DNA of 64,000 nucleotides. Source: Hymenobacter sp. HSC-4F20 (GTDB taxonomy: Bacteria > Bacteroidota > Bacteroidia > Cytophagales > Hymenobacteraceae). The position numbers were made by a program, and so were the translations under genes. Under the pieces are notes generated by a model. The model saw only the letters and a list, made by a program, of their open reading frames with translations, had not been told where the DNA came from and did not search any database. This document shows, piece after piece, positions 34,432 through 41,914 of this stretch. The stretch spans positions 1 through 64,000 of the forward strand of contig NZ_JAHZTD010000002.1 in the NCBI RefSeq assembly GCF_019599275.1, read 5' to 3'. Numbering within the stretch: the first letter of the stretch is position 1; every line of letters begins with the position of its first letter.

Positions 34432-35382
34432 ATGCGCGAAACGGTATTCTTACGCCTGAACCAAGCCCGGTGGCAGCAGTACGAGGCTACCCCAGCCGCC
34501 GGCCCCGACGAGTTGGCCCGGCGCTACGTGGAGCTAACCGACGATCTGTCGTATGCCCGCACATTCTATCCGGACTCTACTACTACGGCTTACCTCAATA
34601 CCTTAACGGGCAAGCTACACCAAGCCCTCTATAAAAACAAAAAGCAGGAGACGAACCGATTCGGGTCGTTCTGGCGCCACGAGCTACCCCACCTGCTCAT
34701 TCGCCACCACCGGCTACTAGCCGGCACGCTGGCGTTCTTTGTGCTGGCTACGTGCATCGGGGCACTGTCAGCCGCCCGCGACGAGACCTTCGTGCGCGTA
34801 GTGCTCGGCGACAACTACGTGAACCAGACCCTGGCCAACATTGAGAAAGGCGACCCCATGGCGGTTTACAAGGGCGAAGACGAGACGCTGATGTTCCTGC
34901 AGATCACGCTTAACAACGTAAAAGTGGCGTTGTATGCCTTTGCTGGCGGCATTACCGGCGGGTTGCTCACGCTTATCATGCTCTTTAAGAACGGGGTGAT
35001 GCTGGGGTCCTTTCAGTACTTCTTCTACCAGAAAGGCGTGCTGCTACCGTCGGTGCTTACCATCTGGATTCACGGCACCCTCGAAATATCGGCCATTGTC
35101 TTGGCGGGCGGGGCGGGCGCCGTGATGGCCCAAAGCCTGCTGTTTCCCGGCACCTACTCCCGGCGCGACTCCCTACGCCGTGGCGCCCGCGACGGGATGA
35201 AGCTGGTGCTGAGCTTGGTGCCGATTTTTGTGGTGGCGGGCTTTCTCGAAGGCTTTGTTACGCGCCACACCGAAATGCCGCTCTACGCCAGCCTAAGCAT
35301 TATTGGCGGGTCGGCCGCGTGTATTCTGGGCTACTTTGTGGGCTACCCGTGGTGGCTGCACCGGCAGCGCCCAACCGTCTGA
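34432..35382 (+). CDS. SpoIIM-like (stage II sporulation protein M) membrane protein
   Basis: A 316-residue polytopic protein of the SpoIIM/DUF95 family. About 85 soluble residues (ETVFLRLNQARWQQYE, LARRYVELTDDLSYART) precede the first membrane segment near 100 (LLAGTLAFFVLATCIGAL). The family core has NNVKVALYAFAGGITGGLLTLIMLFKNGVMLGSFQYFFYQKG near 160, WIHGTLEISAIVLAGGAGAVMAQ near 215 and two later segments. In spore formers SpoIIM belongs to the engulfment machine; here no sporulation is expected and the role is unknown. It is the first gene of a plus-strand run to DUF58. ATG 34432 is used; a TTG lies two codons upstream. Confidence 0.92.
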   Translation: MRETVFLRLNQARWQQYEATPAAGPDELARRYVELTDDLSYARTFYPDSTTTAYLNTLTGKLHQALYKNKKQETNRFGSFWRHELPHLLIRHHRLLAGTLAFFVLATCIGALSAARDETFVRVVLGDNYVNQTLANIEKGDPMAVYKGEDETLMFLQITLNNVKVALYAFAGGITGGLLTLIMLFKNGVMLGSFQYFFYQKGVLLPSVLTIWIHGTLEISAIVLAGGAGAVMAQSLLFPGTYSRRDSLRRGARDGMKLVLSLVPIFVVAGFLEGFVTRHTEMPLYASLSIIGGSAACILGYFVGYPWWLHRQRPTV

Positions 35383-35427
35383 TTTCCACTTTCCCGTTGG
35401 CTTATTTGCAACAACTCTACCCTTTTC

Positions 35428-36456
35428 ATGCGCCATCTTGCGTTTACCAAACCCACTGACTTTCTGCGCGAGCGGGATTTCAGCCAAAAGATTGAGGCTA
35501 CCTTCGACTTTGTCCGCGTGCACGCTACGCCACTGGGGCGGGTGCTGGCCACGTTAGTGCTGCCGCTGGCCCTGCTAACCGGCATCGGAATGGGGCTGCT
35601 GCAGGGGCAGATGCTGTCGGCTTTCGGCGATATGGCCCGGCAGGCCCGGCTAGGCATGCCCCGCGACATCCTCCCGCCTATTTTTACCTCCTCCAGCCTC
35701 TGGATAACGTTGCTGGGCGGCCTGTTGCTGTTCGTGGTCCTGCACTTGGTAGTGTACGGCTACGTGGTGCTGCGCGCCGACAAAGCCGACGACGCCCCGG
35801 TTACTCCCGCCGAGGTGTGGGCCCTGGTGAAAAGCCGCTTCCTGGGTATGATTGGCTCCTTTTTCGGGCTCGGTCTGCTGTTTACCGTGGGCATGATGGG
35901 TATTGGCCTGGTAATGGGCGTACTGATGGTGGCCCTTTCGGCCGTGTTTGGCACTTGGATCAGCGTTGTGGCCGTGCTGGCTATCTATCTGTTCATGATT
36001 TACGCCGTGGTGGCCCTGAGCTTGTACTTTGTGGTGTGGCTGCGCGAAAGACGGGGCTTTTTTGGGAGCATTCAGCGCTGCTTTCAGCTGATCTGGGGCA
36101 AGTGGTGGTCTACCTTCGGTCTGATTATGGTGATGGTACTCATGTTATGGCTAATTATGGCGCTGGTGCTGGTGGTCTTGTCCATGCTGGGCCTGCCGTT
36201 CACTGACCTGATGAGCGGCCGCGCTTCCGATTTGTCGCCCTTAGTGCGGGTGCTGTTCATTGTGTATTCTGCCGTTCAGACCTTAATTTCCCTTGTTTTC
36301 TATCCACTCATTATGATTGCCATTTGCTTCCAGTACTTCAACTTGGTGGAGCGCCGTGATGGCGAGGGCACCCGACTGCTGGTAGATTCCATTGGGCAGG
36401 CTGCGCCGGCCGTCGCTCCCCAAGCCCTGCGCCCCGACGACGAAGGTGAGTACTAA
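35428..36456 (+). CDS. Polytopic membrane protein of the MoxR operon
   Basis: A 342-residue membrane protein without a family that I can name. The first 45 residues are soluble (FLRERDFSQKIEATFDFVRVHATPLGRV). About six hydrophobic segments follow, near 47-68, 90-115, 140-200 (two, Gly-rich: FFGLGLLFTVGMMGIGLVMGV), 225-255 and 285-310. The C-terminal tail is acidic. The pattern resembles DUF4013/glycerophosphoryl-diester-like membrane proteins often found beside SpoIIM and DUF4129 genes. It starts 45 bases after the SpoIIM-like gene and overlaps the DUF4129 gene by 11 bases, so translation is probably coupled. Confidence 0.85.
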   Translation: MRHLAFTKPTDFLRERDFSQKIEATFDFVRVHATPLGRVLATLVLPLALLTGIGMGLLQGQMLSAFGDMARQARLGMPRDILPPIFTSSSLWITLLGGLLLFVVLHLVVYGYVVLRADKADDAPVTPAEVWALVKSRFLGMIGSFFGLGLLFTVGMMGIGLVMGVLMVALSAVFGTWISVVAVLAIYLFMIYAVVALSLYFVVWLRERRGFFGSIQRCFQLIWGKWWSTFGLIMVMVLMLWLIMALVLVVLSMLGLPFTDLMSGRASDLSPLVRVLFIVYSAVQTLISLVFYPLIMIAICFQYFNLVERRDGEGTRLLVDSIGQAAPAVAPQALRPDDEGEY

Positions 36457-37279
36457 GCGGCTACCCGTGACGTTGAGGCGAACGTATCTGGCGGTTCTGG
36501 TTGCGGCGTTGGCCGCCTGGGCCGGGGCGGCCGGGGCGACTCAGCCCCCCAAACCGGTTGTGGTGCCGCCTGCGGTGGATACGCTCGGCACCGCTGCGCA
36601 CCGCTCCAGCTTTGTTAAGCTGCCCGCCGACACCCGGCCGCCCGGCGCGGTGCGGGCTCCCCAGCCGGAGCGTCTGCGGCAGCTGCGCCAGCAACGCGAG
36701 TTCCAATATGCCGAGCCTGAAACCCCGGAGCCCGGCAGCGGCAGCAGCCTCTGGACGCGGTTCTGGTGGCGGCTGCTCCAGTGGTTTCTGGGCCTGTTTT
36801 ACGGGCCTGGCTATGAGCATAGGGGCCGCTACGTGGTGTACGCTCTCTTCGGGGCCGCGTTCCTCTACGTGGTGTTGCGGCTGCTGCGCCTCGACCTGAC
36901 TGGGTTATTTCGTCGTTCGGGCTCCGTAGCCCCGCTGCCCTACGACACAGCCGGGGAGCAGATTTACGGCGTTGATTTTGACAGTGCCTTGGCCGAGGCG
37001 GAAGCAGCCGGTAACTACCGGCTGGCAGTTCGGCTGGGCTACCTGCTTAGCTTGCGTCATCTCACGGAGCGGGGCCTCATCCGCTGGCAGCCCGATAAAA
37101 CCAACCACGAGTACCTGCACGAGCTACGCGGCACGCCCTGGTTTACCGAGTTTCAGGAGCTGACTCGTCAGTTTGAATACGTGTGGTACGGGGAGACGCT
37201 GCTAACCGCTCCGGCCTACCCCGCCTTGCGCGAGGCCCGGCTGCACTTTATTCGTCACCTAACCCGCGCCGCGGCCTGA
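36446..37279 (+). CDS. DUF4129 domain protein
   Basis: A 277-residue protein. A signal or anchor segment at the N-terminus (LRRTYLAVLVAALAAWAGAAGA) is followed by a Pro-rich linker and one membrane segment near 120-140 (YVVYALFGAAFLYVVLRLL). The C-terminal DUF4129 domain (about 175-275) has EAEAAGNYRLAVRLGYLLSLRHL, then KTNHEYLHELRGTPW and FEYVWYGE. DUF4129 looks like a transglutaminase-associated helical tail domain and recurs beside MoxR/DUF58 genes. The frame is open upstream to 36392, inside the previous gene. GTG 36446, which overlaps that gene's stop, gives a proper leader and is preferred; GTG 36467 is also possible. Confidence 0.85.
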   Translation: MSTKRLPVTLRRTYLAVLVAALAAWAGAAGATQPPKPVVVPPAVDTLGTAAHRSSFVKLPADTRPPGAVRAPQPERLRQLRQQREFQYAEPETPEPGSGSSLWTRFWWRLLQWFLGLFYGPGYEHRGRYVVYALFGAAFLYVVLRLLRLDLTGLFRRSGSVAPLPYDTAGEQIYGVDFDSALAEAEAAGNYRLAVRLGYLLSLRHLTERGLIRWQPDKTNHEYLHELRGTPWFTEFQELTRQFEYVWYGETLLTAPAYPALREARLHFIRHLTRAAA

Positions 37280-37294
37280 GCCTACCCTGTTGTC

Positions 37295-38572
37295 ATGACC
37301 CGTTTTCGTGCGTTTCTGCTGGGCCTGGGGCTGCTGTTTGTGGCGTTCATCGCCGTGGAGTACTTCCGCCCTCAACCCACGGACTGGACTCCTACCTTTA
37401 TCAACCGCGACAAAATCCCCTACGGCACCTACGTGCTGTACGACCAGCTACCGGCTCTTTTTCCCGGGCAGCCAGTGACGGTTACGCGCCTGCCCATTGC
37501 GAACCAGCTGCTCCCTACCCTGGGCGCAGATGCGGACCGCGACTCAGCCCTGGCGGCTAACGGTCCGGCCCTCCGCCCCGACGCGGCGACCTACCTCTTC
37601 GTCAACGACCAGTTCGTCTGCTCCCCCCTCGACCGGGATGCGCTGCTGCGCTACCTGAGCCAGGGCAACCAGGCATTCATTGCGGCTGAGCGCATTACCA
37701 GCCAGCTGCTGGATACCCTGCACTTGGAAACGGAGTCGGTGCTGGACTTGGATAGCCTACTGCTGAGCCGGGCCCAGGGCAACCACGGCCTGAGCCGCGC
37801 TACTACCACGCTTACGCTGGTAAATCCACCGCGGGGCGCCGCCCGCCGCTACCGGTTTCCGCAGAGTGAAGTGCCTGCCTACTTCCGCGCCCGCCACGGT
37901 GCCCGAGCCACGGTGCTCGTCCATGATGAGCGTCAGCGGCCGGTGCTGGTTTGGGTGCCCGTGGGCCGAGGAGGCGCGCTGTTGAGCTCTACCCCGGCCG
38001 CCTTCAGCAACCTACTGCTCCTGCGGCCCGCTACGGCTGGCTTTGCCTTCGCGGCCCTGTCGGCGTTACCGGCCGGGCGGCCGGTTTTCTGGGATGAATA
38101 CCAAAAACAGGGCCCCTTGGGTGAGCAGTCGTTGCTGCGGGTAGTAAAGCAGCACGAGGCCTTGCGCTGGGCCCTGTGGCTGGGGGCGTTGGGGGCCCTG
38201 CTGTTTGTGCTCGTCGAAGCCCGCCGCCGCCAGCGCATTATTCCCATTCTACAGCCGCTACCCAATACTACCTTGCTGTTTACCCGTACGGTGGCCGGCT
38301 TGTATCGGCAGGGCTCCAATCATGCTTTAATTGCGGAAAAGAAAATCGGGCTGTTTCACGAGTACCTGCGCACGCGCTACCACGAGCCTACTCTGGACTT
38401 AGCAGACGAAGCTACCCGGGAGCGGCTGGCGCAAAAATCCGGCATTCCGCGGACCAGCGTAGACGCGCTGGTACGACGCATCCACGTTGTGCTAACGGCC
38501 CCGCAGGTCTCAGATACCGACCTTCTCGCTTTGAACAAAGCCATCAATGAATTCCGCCGAACCGCCGCTTAA
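37295..38572 (+). CDS. DUF4350 domain protein
   Basis: A 425-residue protein. An N-terminal membrane segment (about 5-22, FLLGLGLLFVAFIAVEYF) precedes a DUF4350 region (about 35-235). That region resembles the GATase-like fold of IFT52/GldG relatives, with YGTYVLYDQLPALFPG, TYLFVNDQF and LLRYLSQGNQAFIAAER. A second membrane segment is near 290-310 (ALWLGALGALLFVLVEARRR). A cytoplasmic helical tail (about 330-425) ends in LNKAINEFRRTAA. It starts 15 bases after the DUF4129 gene. By analogy with neighbouring families it would form part of a membrane complex served by the MoxR ATPase; this is inference. Confidence 0.88.
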   Translation: MTRFRAFLLGLGLLFVAFIAVEYFRPQPTDWTPTFINRDKIPYGTYVLYDQLPALFPGQPVTVTRLPIANQLLPTLGADADRDSALAANGPALRPDAATYLFVNDQFVCSPLDRDALLRYLSQGNQAFIAAERITSQLLDTLHLETESVLDLDSLLLSRAQGNHGLSRATTTLTLVNPPRGAARRYRFPQSEVPAYFRARHGARATVLVHDERQRPVLVWVPVGRGGALLSSTPAAFSNLLLLRPATAGFAFAALSALPAGRPVFWDEYQKQGPLGEQSLLRVVKQHEALRWALWLGALGALLFVLVEARRRQRIIPILQPLPNTTLLFTRTVAGLYRQGSNHALIAEKKIGLFHEYLRTRYHEPTLDLADEATRERLAQKSGIPRTSVDALVRRIHVVLTAPQVSDTDLLALNKAINEFRRTAA

Positions 38573-38720
38573 TGTTGCATTATACCACAATTTGGATTTT
38601 ATCCTTTTATAACTATTCTAATACGCCATTTTTAAGCTGATAACGTGTATTTTCTGCCAGTATAGCTATTCTCAAATGTACTTTTACTCATCAGCCACTC
38701 TCGCTTGTCACTTCTGAAAG

Positions 38721-39755
38721 ATGGAAAATAATCCCGCTACTTCTGTCCCTGAGTTGTCTGCCTCATCTGCCGCGGTGGAAGCTTCGACGGCTCTCGATGC
38801 CCGCACTGACCTTAGCCAGCTGAGTCGCCACGCCGAGGCTATCCGGCAGGAACTGGGTAAGGTCATTGTGGGGCAGCAGGCCCTGGCCGAGCTGCTGCTC
38901 ACGGCCCTGCTCGCCGACGGACACGTGCTGCTGGAAGGCGTGCCCGGGGTAGCCAAAACACTTACTGCCAAGCTCCTGGCTCGCACCCTGAGCGTGCCCT
39001 TCAGCCGCTTGCAGTTCACCCCCGACCTGATGCCGTCCGACGTGCTAGGCACCTCGGTGTTTCGGCCGACCAAGTCGGAGTTTGAGTTTCGACCCGGCCC
39101 TATCTTCGCCAGCATTGTCCTGATTGATGAAATTAACCGGGCCCCCGCCAAAACGCAGTCGGCCTTGTTTGAGGTGATGGAGGAGCGCCAGGTAACCCAG
39201 GACGGCACCCGCTACCCCATGCCCGCGCCCTTCGTAGTGCTGGCCACCCAGAACCCGGTGGAGCAGGAAGGTACTTACCGCCTGCCCGAGGCCCAGCTCG
39301 ACCGGTTCCTGTTCAAGCTCAGCGTAGGCTACCCCTCGGTAGAGGAAGAAATAGCTATTCTTCAAGGTCACCACGCGGGTTTTGGTGGTACGCCCCTGGA
39401 GGCGGTGCGGGCCGTAGTATCGGCCGAGGACTTGCAGCAGCTGCGGGAGCAGGTACGCCGCCAGCACGTGGAGCCTAAGCTGCTGGAGTATATTGCCCGC
39501 CTTGTCGGCCAGACGCGCGCCCACAAAGGGCTCTACCTCGGTGCCTCCCCCCGCGCTTCCCTGGCTCTGCTCAACGGGGCTAAAGCCCTGGCTGCCCTGC
39601 GCGGCCGCGACTTTGTAACCCCTGAAGACGTGCAGTACCTGGCCCCCATGGTGTTACGCCACCGCATTCAGCTTACCCCAGAGCGAGAAATGGATGGCGG
39701 CACTCCCGACGACGTAGTAAAGCAGATTCTGCAGCAAATTGAAGTTCCAAGGTAG
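38721..39755 (+). CDS. MoxR-family AAA+ ATPase
   Basis: A 344-residue AAA+ ATPase of the MoxR class, chaperone-like machines that usually act with von Willebrand A or DUF58 partners. Walker A is EGVPGVAKT near 74, Walker B VLIDEINRAP near 134, the sensor-1 region ATQNPVEQEGTYRLPEAQLDRF near 175, and the lid has LGASPRASLALLNGAKA near 275. The first 35 residues are a variable Ser/Ala-rich extension. It follows DUF4350 by 148 bases, the largest gap in the run, so an internal promoter is possible. It is directly followed by the NADAR gene: the stop TAG and the next ATG are adjacent with no spacer. Confidence 0.95.
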   Translation: MENNPATSVPELSASSAAVEASTALDARTDLSQLSRHAEAIRQELGKVIVGQQALAELLLTALLADGHVLLEGVPGVAKTLTAKLLARTLSVPFSRLQFTPDLMPSDVLGTSVFRPTKSEFEFRPGPIFASIVLIDEINRAPAKTQSALFEVMEERQVTQDGTRYPMPAPFVVLATQNPVEQEGTYRLPEAQLDRFLFKLSVGYPSVEEEIAILQGHHAGFGGTPLEAVRAVVSAEDLQQLREQVRRQHVEPKLLEYIARLVGQTRAHKGLYLGASPRASLALLNGAKALAALRGRDFVTPEDVQYLAPMVLRHRIQLTPEREMDGGTPDDVVKQILQQIEVPR

Positions 39756-40310
39756 ATGCGTTACTCCACTACCTGGCTGCTCAGCCAATTAGCTCAGGAA
39801 GAGCGGGTGAAGTACTTGCTTTTCTGGGGGCACCAGCCCGCCAAAGATGGCCGCATCACCAAAACCTGCTTTAGCCAATGGTGGCGGGCCAGTTTTGTGG
39901 TTGATGGGAGCACCTACCCTTCGGCAGAGCACTGGATGATGGCGGAGAAGGCCCGGCTATTCCAGGATGAGTTGACGCGGCAGCGCATCCTGGCCGCTCC
40001 CAGCCCGGCCGAAGCCAAGAAGTTGGGCCGCGAGGTACAGGGCTTTGAGGCCGGGCAGTGGGAGGCGCACAAGTACCAGATTGTGAAAGCCGGCAACCAA
40101 CATAAGTTTAGCCAGCACCCGGCCCTGGCCGAGTTCCTGGGCGCTACGACCGGCCGCGTGCTGGTGGAAGCCAGCCCCGTAGACCCGGTGTGGGGCATCG
40201 GGCTGGCGGCAGACCACCCGGACGCGGAAAACCCGGCGGCCTGGCGCGGCGAAAACCTGCTGGGCTTTGCCCTGATGGAAGTGCGAGATGAATTAACCCA
40301 TTCCCTGTGA
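39756..40310 (+). CDS. NADAR family protein
   Basis: A 184-residue soluble protein of the NADAR/YbiA (DUF1768) superfamily. Members cleave N-glycosidic bonds: YbiA-type enzymes act on damaged early riboflavin intermediates, and others remove ADP-ribose from guanine. Marks are LLFWGHQPA near 21, FSQWWRASFVVDGSTYPSAEHWMMAEKA near 37-64 (with the conserved Glu and His/Lys pocket), LVEASPVDPVWGIGL near 135 and WRGENLLGFALMEVR near 165. It begins at the base after the MoxR stop and its TGA overlaps the GTG of the DUF58 gene, so it is translationally locked between the two. That fixed position inside a MoxR/DUF58 pair is unusual. Confidence 0.93.
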   Translation: MRYSTTWLLSQLAQEERVKYLLFWGHQPAKDGRITKTCFSQWWRASFVVDGSTYPSAEHWMMAEKARLFQDELTRQRILAAPSPAEAKKLGREVQGFEAGQWEAHKYQIVKAGNQHKFSQHPALAEFLGATTGRVLVEASPVDPVWGIGLAADHPDAENPAAWRGENLLGFALMEVRDELTHSL

Positions 40311-41662
40311 AGTCGTTTTTCCTGACCCGGCGCTTTTTTCTGCTCGTGGTAGCTGTGATTGTGGGGCTGGTGGTAGCGTTTTTCCTGCCGGGCTGGCTGG
40401 TACCGGTGCAGCTGGCCCTGGGGCTGCTGCTGGTTCTGACCCTGCTGGATACCGGGCTGCTTTACGCCTCGGCCCGTGCCAAGACGGGCGGCGTGTTCGG
40501 GCGGCGCGTGCTGGGCGACAAGCTCGCCAACGGCTCCGATAACGACATTGCCATCTACCTCGAAAACCACTACCGCTTCCCCATCCAGACCGAAACCATC
40601 GACGAGATTCCGCACCAGTTTCAGCGCCGCGACGTGCTGTTTCGGGCCGTTATCCAACCGGGCGAAACCAGCGTGATTCGCTACCAGCTGCGGCCCACCA
40701 AGCGGGGGGAGTACGAGTTCGGGGCCGTGAATGTGTACGTGGCCTCGCCCCTGGGCCTGGTGCGCCGACGGTTCCGGTTTGATGAGAGCCGCGTGGTGCC
40801 AGTGTACCCGTCGTTTCTGCAGATGCGCCAGTACGAGCTGCTGGCCATTCACAACCGCCTCACGGAGGTGGGCGTGAAGCGCATCCGGCGGGTGGGGCAC
40901 AGCCTGGAATTCGAGCAGATCCGCCCCTACGTGGCCGGTGACGACCCACGGGCCATCAACTGGAAAGCTACCGCCCGCCGCACCACTACCCCAGAGGCGG
41001 CCGATGCCCTCGTGGTGAACCACTACCAGGACGAGCGCGCCCAGCAGGTGTACTGCCTCCTTGACAAGGGTCGGGTGATGCGCATGCCCTTTGAGGGCCT
41101 GAGCCTGCTGGACTACGCCATCAATGCCACGCTCGTCGTCAGCAACATTGCCCTGCTCAAGCACGACAAGGCCGGCTTGCTTACTTTTTCGCACCAGCCA
41201 GGGGCGATGGTGCCCGCCGACCGCCGCAGCGGCCATTTGCGCAAGCTGCTGGAGGTACTTTACCGGCAGAAAACCAAGTACCTGGAAACCGACTATGAGC
41301 GGCTGTACATTTCCGTGCGCAGCCACATCCGCCAGCGCAGCCTGCTGATTCTGTTTACCAACTTCGAGACGCTCTACGGCATGCAGCGCCAGCTGCCCTA
41401 CCTACGACGCCTGGCCAAGGACCATCTGCTGCTGGTGGTATTCTTCGAAAACACCGAGCTGCGCACCTACCTCGATGGCCCCACCGACTCTACGCAGGAC
41501 GTGTATAACCAGACCGTGGCCGAGAAGTTTGCCCAGGAAAAGCGACAAATTGTGCGGGAACTGAACCGCTACGGTATTCACGCCCTGCTCACTGCTCCGC
41601 AAAACCTGACCGTGAATACCATCAATAAATACCTGGAATTTAAAGCGAGGGGGCTGATTTAG
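40307..41662 (+). CDS. DUF58 domain protein
   Basis: A 451-residue membrane-associated protein, the usual partner of MoxR ATPases. Two hydrophobic segments lie near 8-45 (FFLLVVAVIVGLVVAFFLPGWLVPVQLALGLLLVLTLLD). An immunoglobulin-like region follows (about 70-165, LANGSDNDIAIYLENHYRFPIQTE). The DUF58 core is near 200 (FEQIRPYVAGDDPRAINWKATAR), and a von Willebrand A-like fold occupies the last 200 residues (VYCLLDKGRVMR, SLLILFTNFET). The metal site looks degenerate. The GTG start at 40307 overlaps the NADAR stop by four bases. Last gene of the run, followed by hairpins. Confidence 0.94.
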   Translation: MKSFFLTRRFFLLVVAVIVGLVVAFFLPGWLVPVQLALGLLLVLTLLDTGLLYASARAKTGGVFGRRVLGDKLANGSDNDIAIYLENHYRFPIQTETIDEIPHQFQRRDVLFRAVIQPGETSVIRYQLRPTKRGEYEFGAVNVYVASPLGLVRRRFRFDESRVVPVYPSFLQMRQYELLAIHNRLTEVGVKRIRRVGHSLEFEQIRPYVAGDDPRAINWKATARRTTTPEAADALVVNHYQDERAQQVYCLLDKGRVMRMPFEGLSLLDYAINATLVVSNIALLKHDKAGLLTFSHQPGAMVPADRRSGHLRKLLEVLYRQKTKYLETDYERLYISVRSHIRQRSLLILFTNFETLYGMQRQLPYLRRLAKDHLLLVVFFENTELRTYLDGPTDSTQDVYNQTVAEKFAQEKRQIVRELNRYGIHALLTAPQNLTVNTINKYLEFKARGLI

Positions 41663-41674
41663 CCGGCACTAGCA

Positions 41675-41727
41675 CGCCGAAAGCCCCTGCGTTGCCAGGG
41701 TGCCGTGGCATGAGGGGGCTTTCGGCG
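41675..41727 (+). terminator. Hairpin after the DUF58 gene
   Basis: cgccgaaagcccc (41675-41687) pairs perfectly with ggggctttcggcg (41715-41727), and the 27-base middle has a smaller stem (ttgcca/tggca). There is no T run after it, so it may be a processing or stability structure and not a full terminator. Confidence 0.5.
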
Positions 41728-41767
41728 CAACCTGTCCCCGCGTTTGCCCCCAAGATTGATAACGCAA

Positions 41768-41800
41768 GAAGCCCTTACCCCCAACGGAGGCAAGGGCTTC
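41768..41800 (+). terminator. Second hairpin after the DUF58 operon
   Basis: gaagccctt (41768-41776) pairs with aagggcttc (41792-41800), followed by TCCATTTT. A weak intrinsic terminator form; together with the hairpin at 41675 it should limit read-through into the hexosaminidase gene. Confidence 0.5.
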
Positions 41801-41858
41801 TCCATTTTGAAGGGAAATCCTTCAGGCAGCAGGCGGGGGGCGACTGGCGGCTGCGCAG

Positions 41859-41891
41859 TTGCTACTTCTGGCCCGGGGCTTGCTACCTTCG
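41859..41891 (+). promoter_or_regulatory. Putative promoter of the GH20 gene
   Basis: TTG at 41859-41861, then 22 bases, then TACCTTCG (41884-41891), one mismatch from TAnnTTTG. The start would fall about 15-20 bases before the ATG at 41915. Confidence 0.4.
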
Positions 41892-41914
41892 CTTTCCTGC
41901 CCTACTCCGTTGCT

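Noticed and set aside
38721..40310. MoxR plus NADAR as an anti-phage or toxin-antitoxin pair
   Set aside because: There is no DarT-like or other ADP-ribosyltransferase nearby, and the genes sit in a housekeeping-type SpoIIM/DUF4129/DUF58 operon without mobile-element marks.
39914..41326. A 470-codon open frame opposite NADAR and DUF58
   Set aside because: It crosses two real genes in antisense and has no domain pattern.
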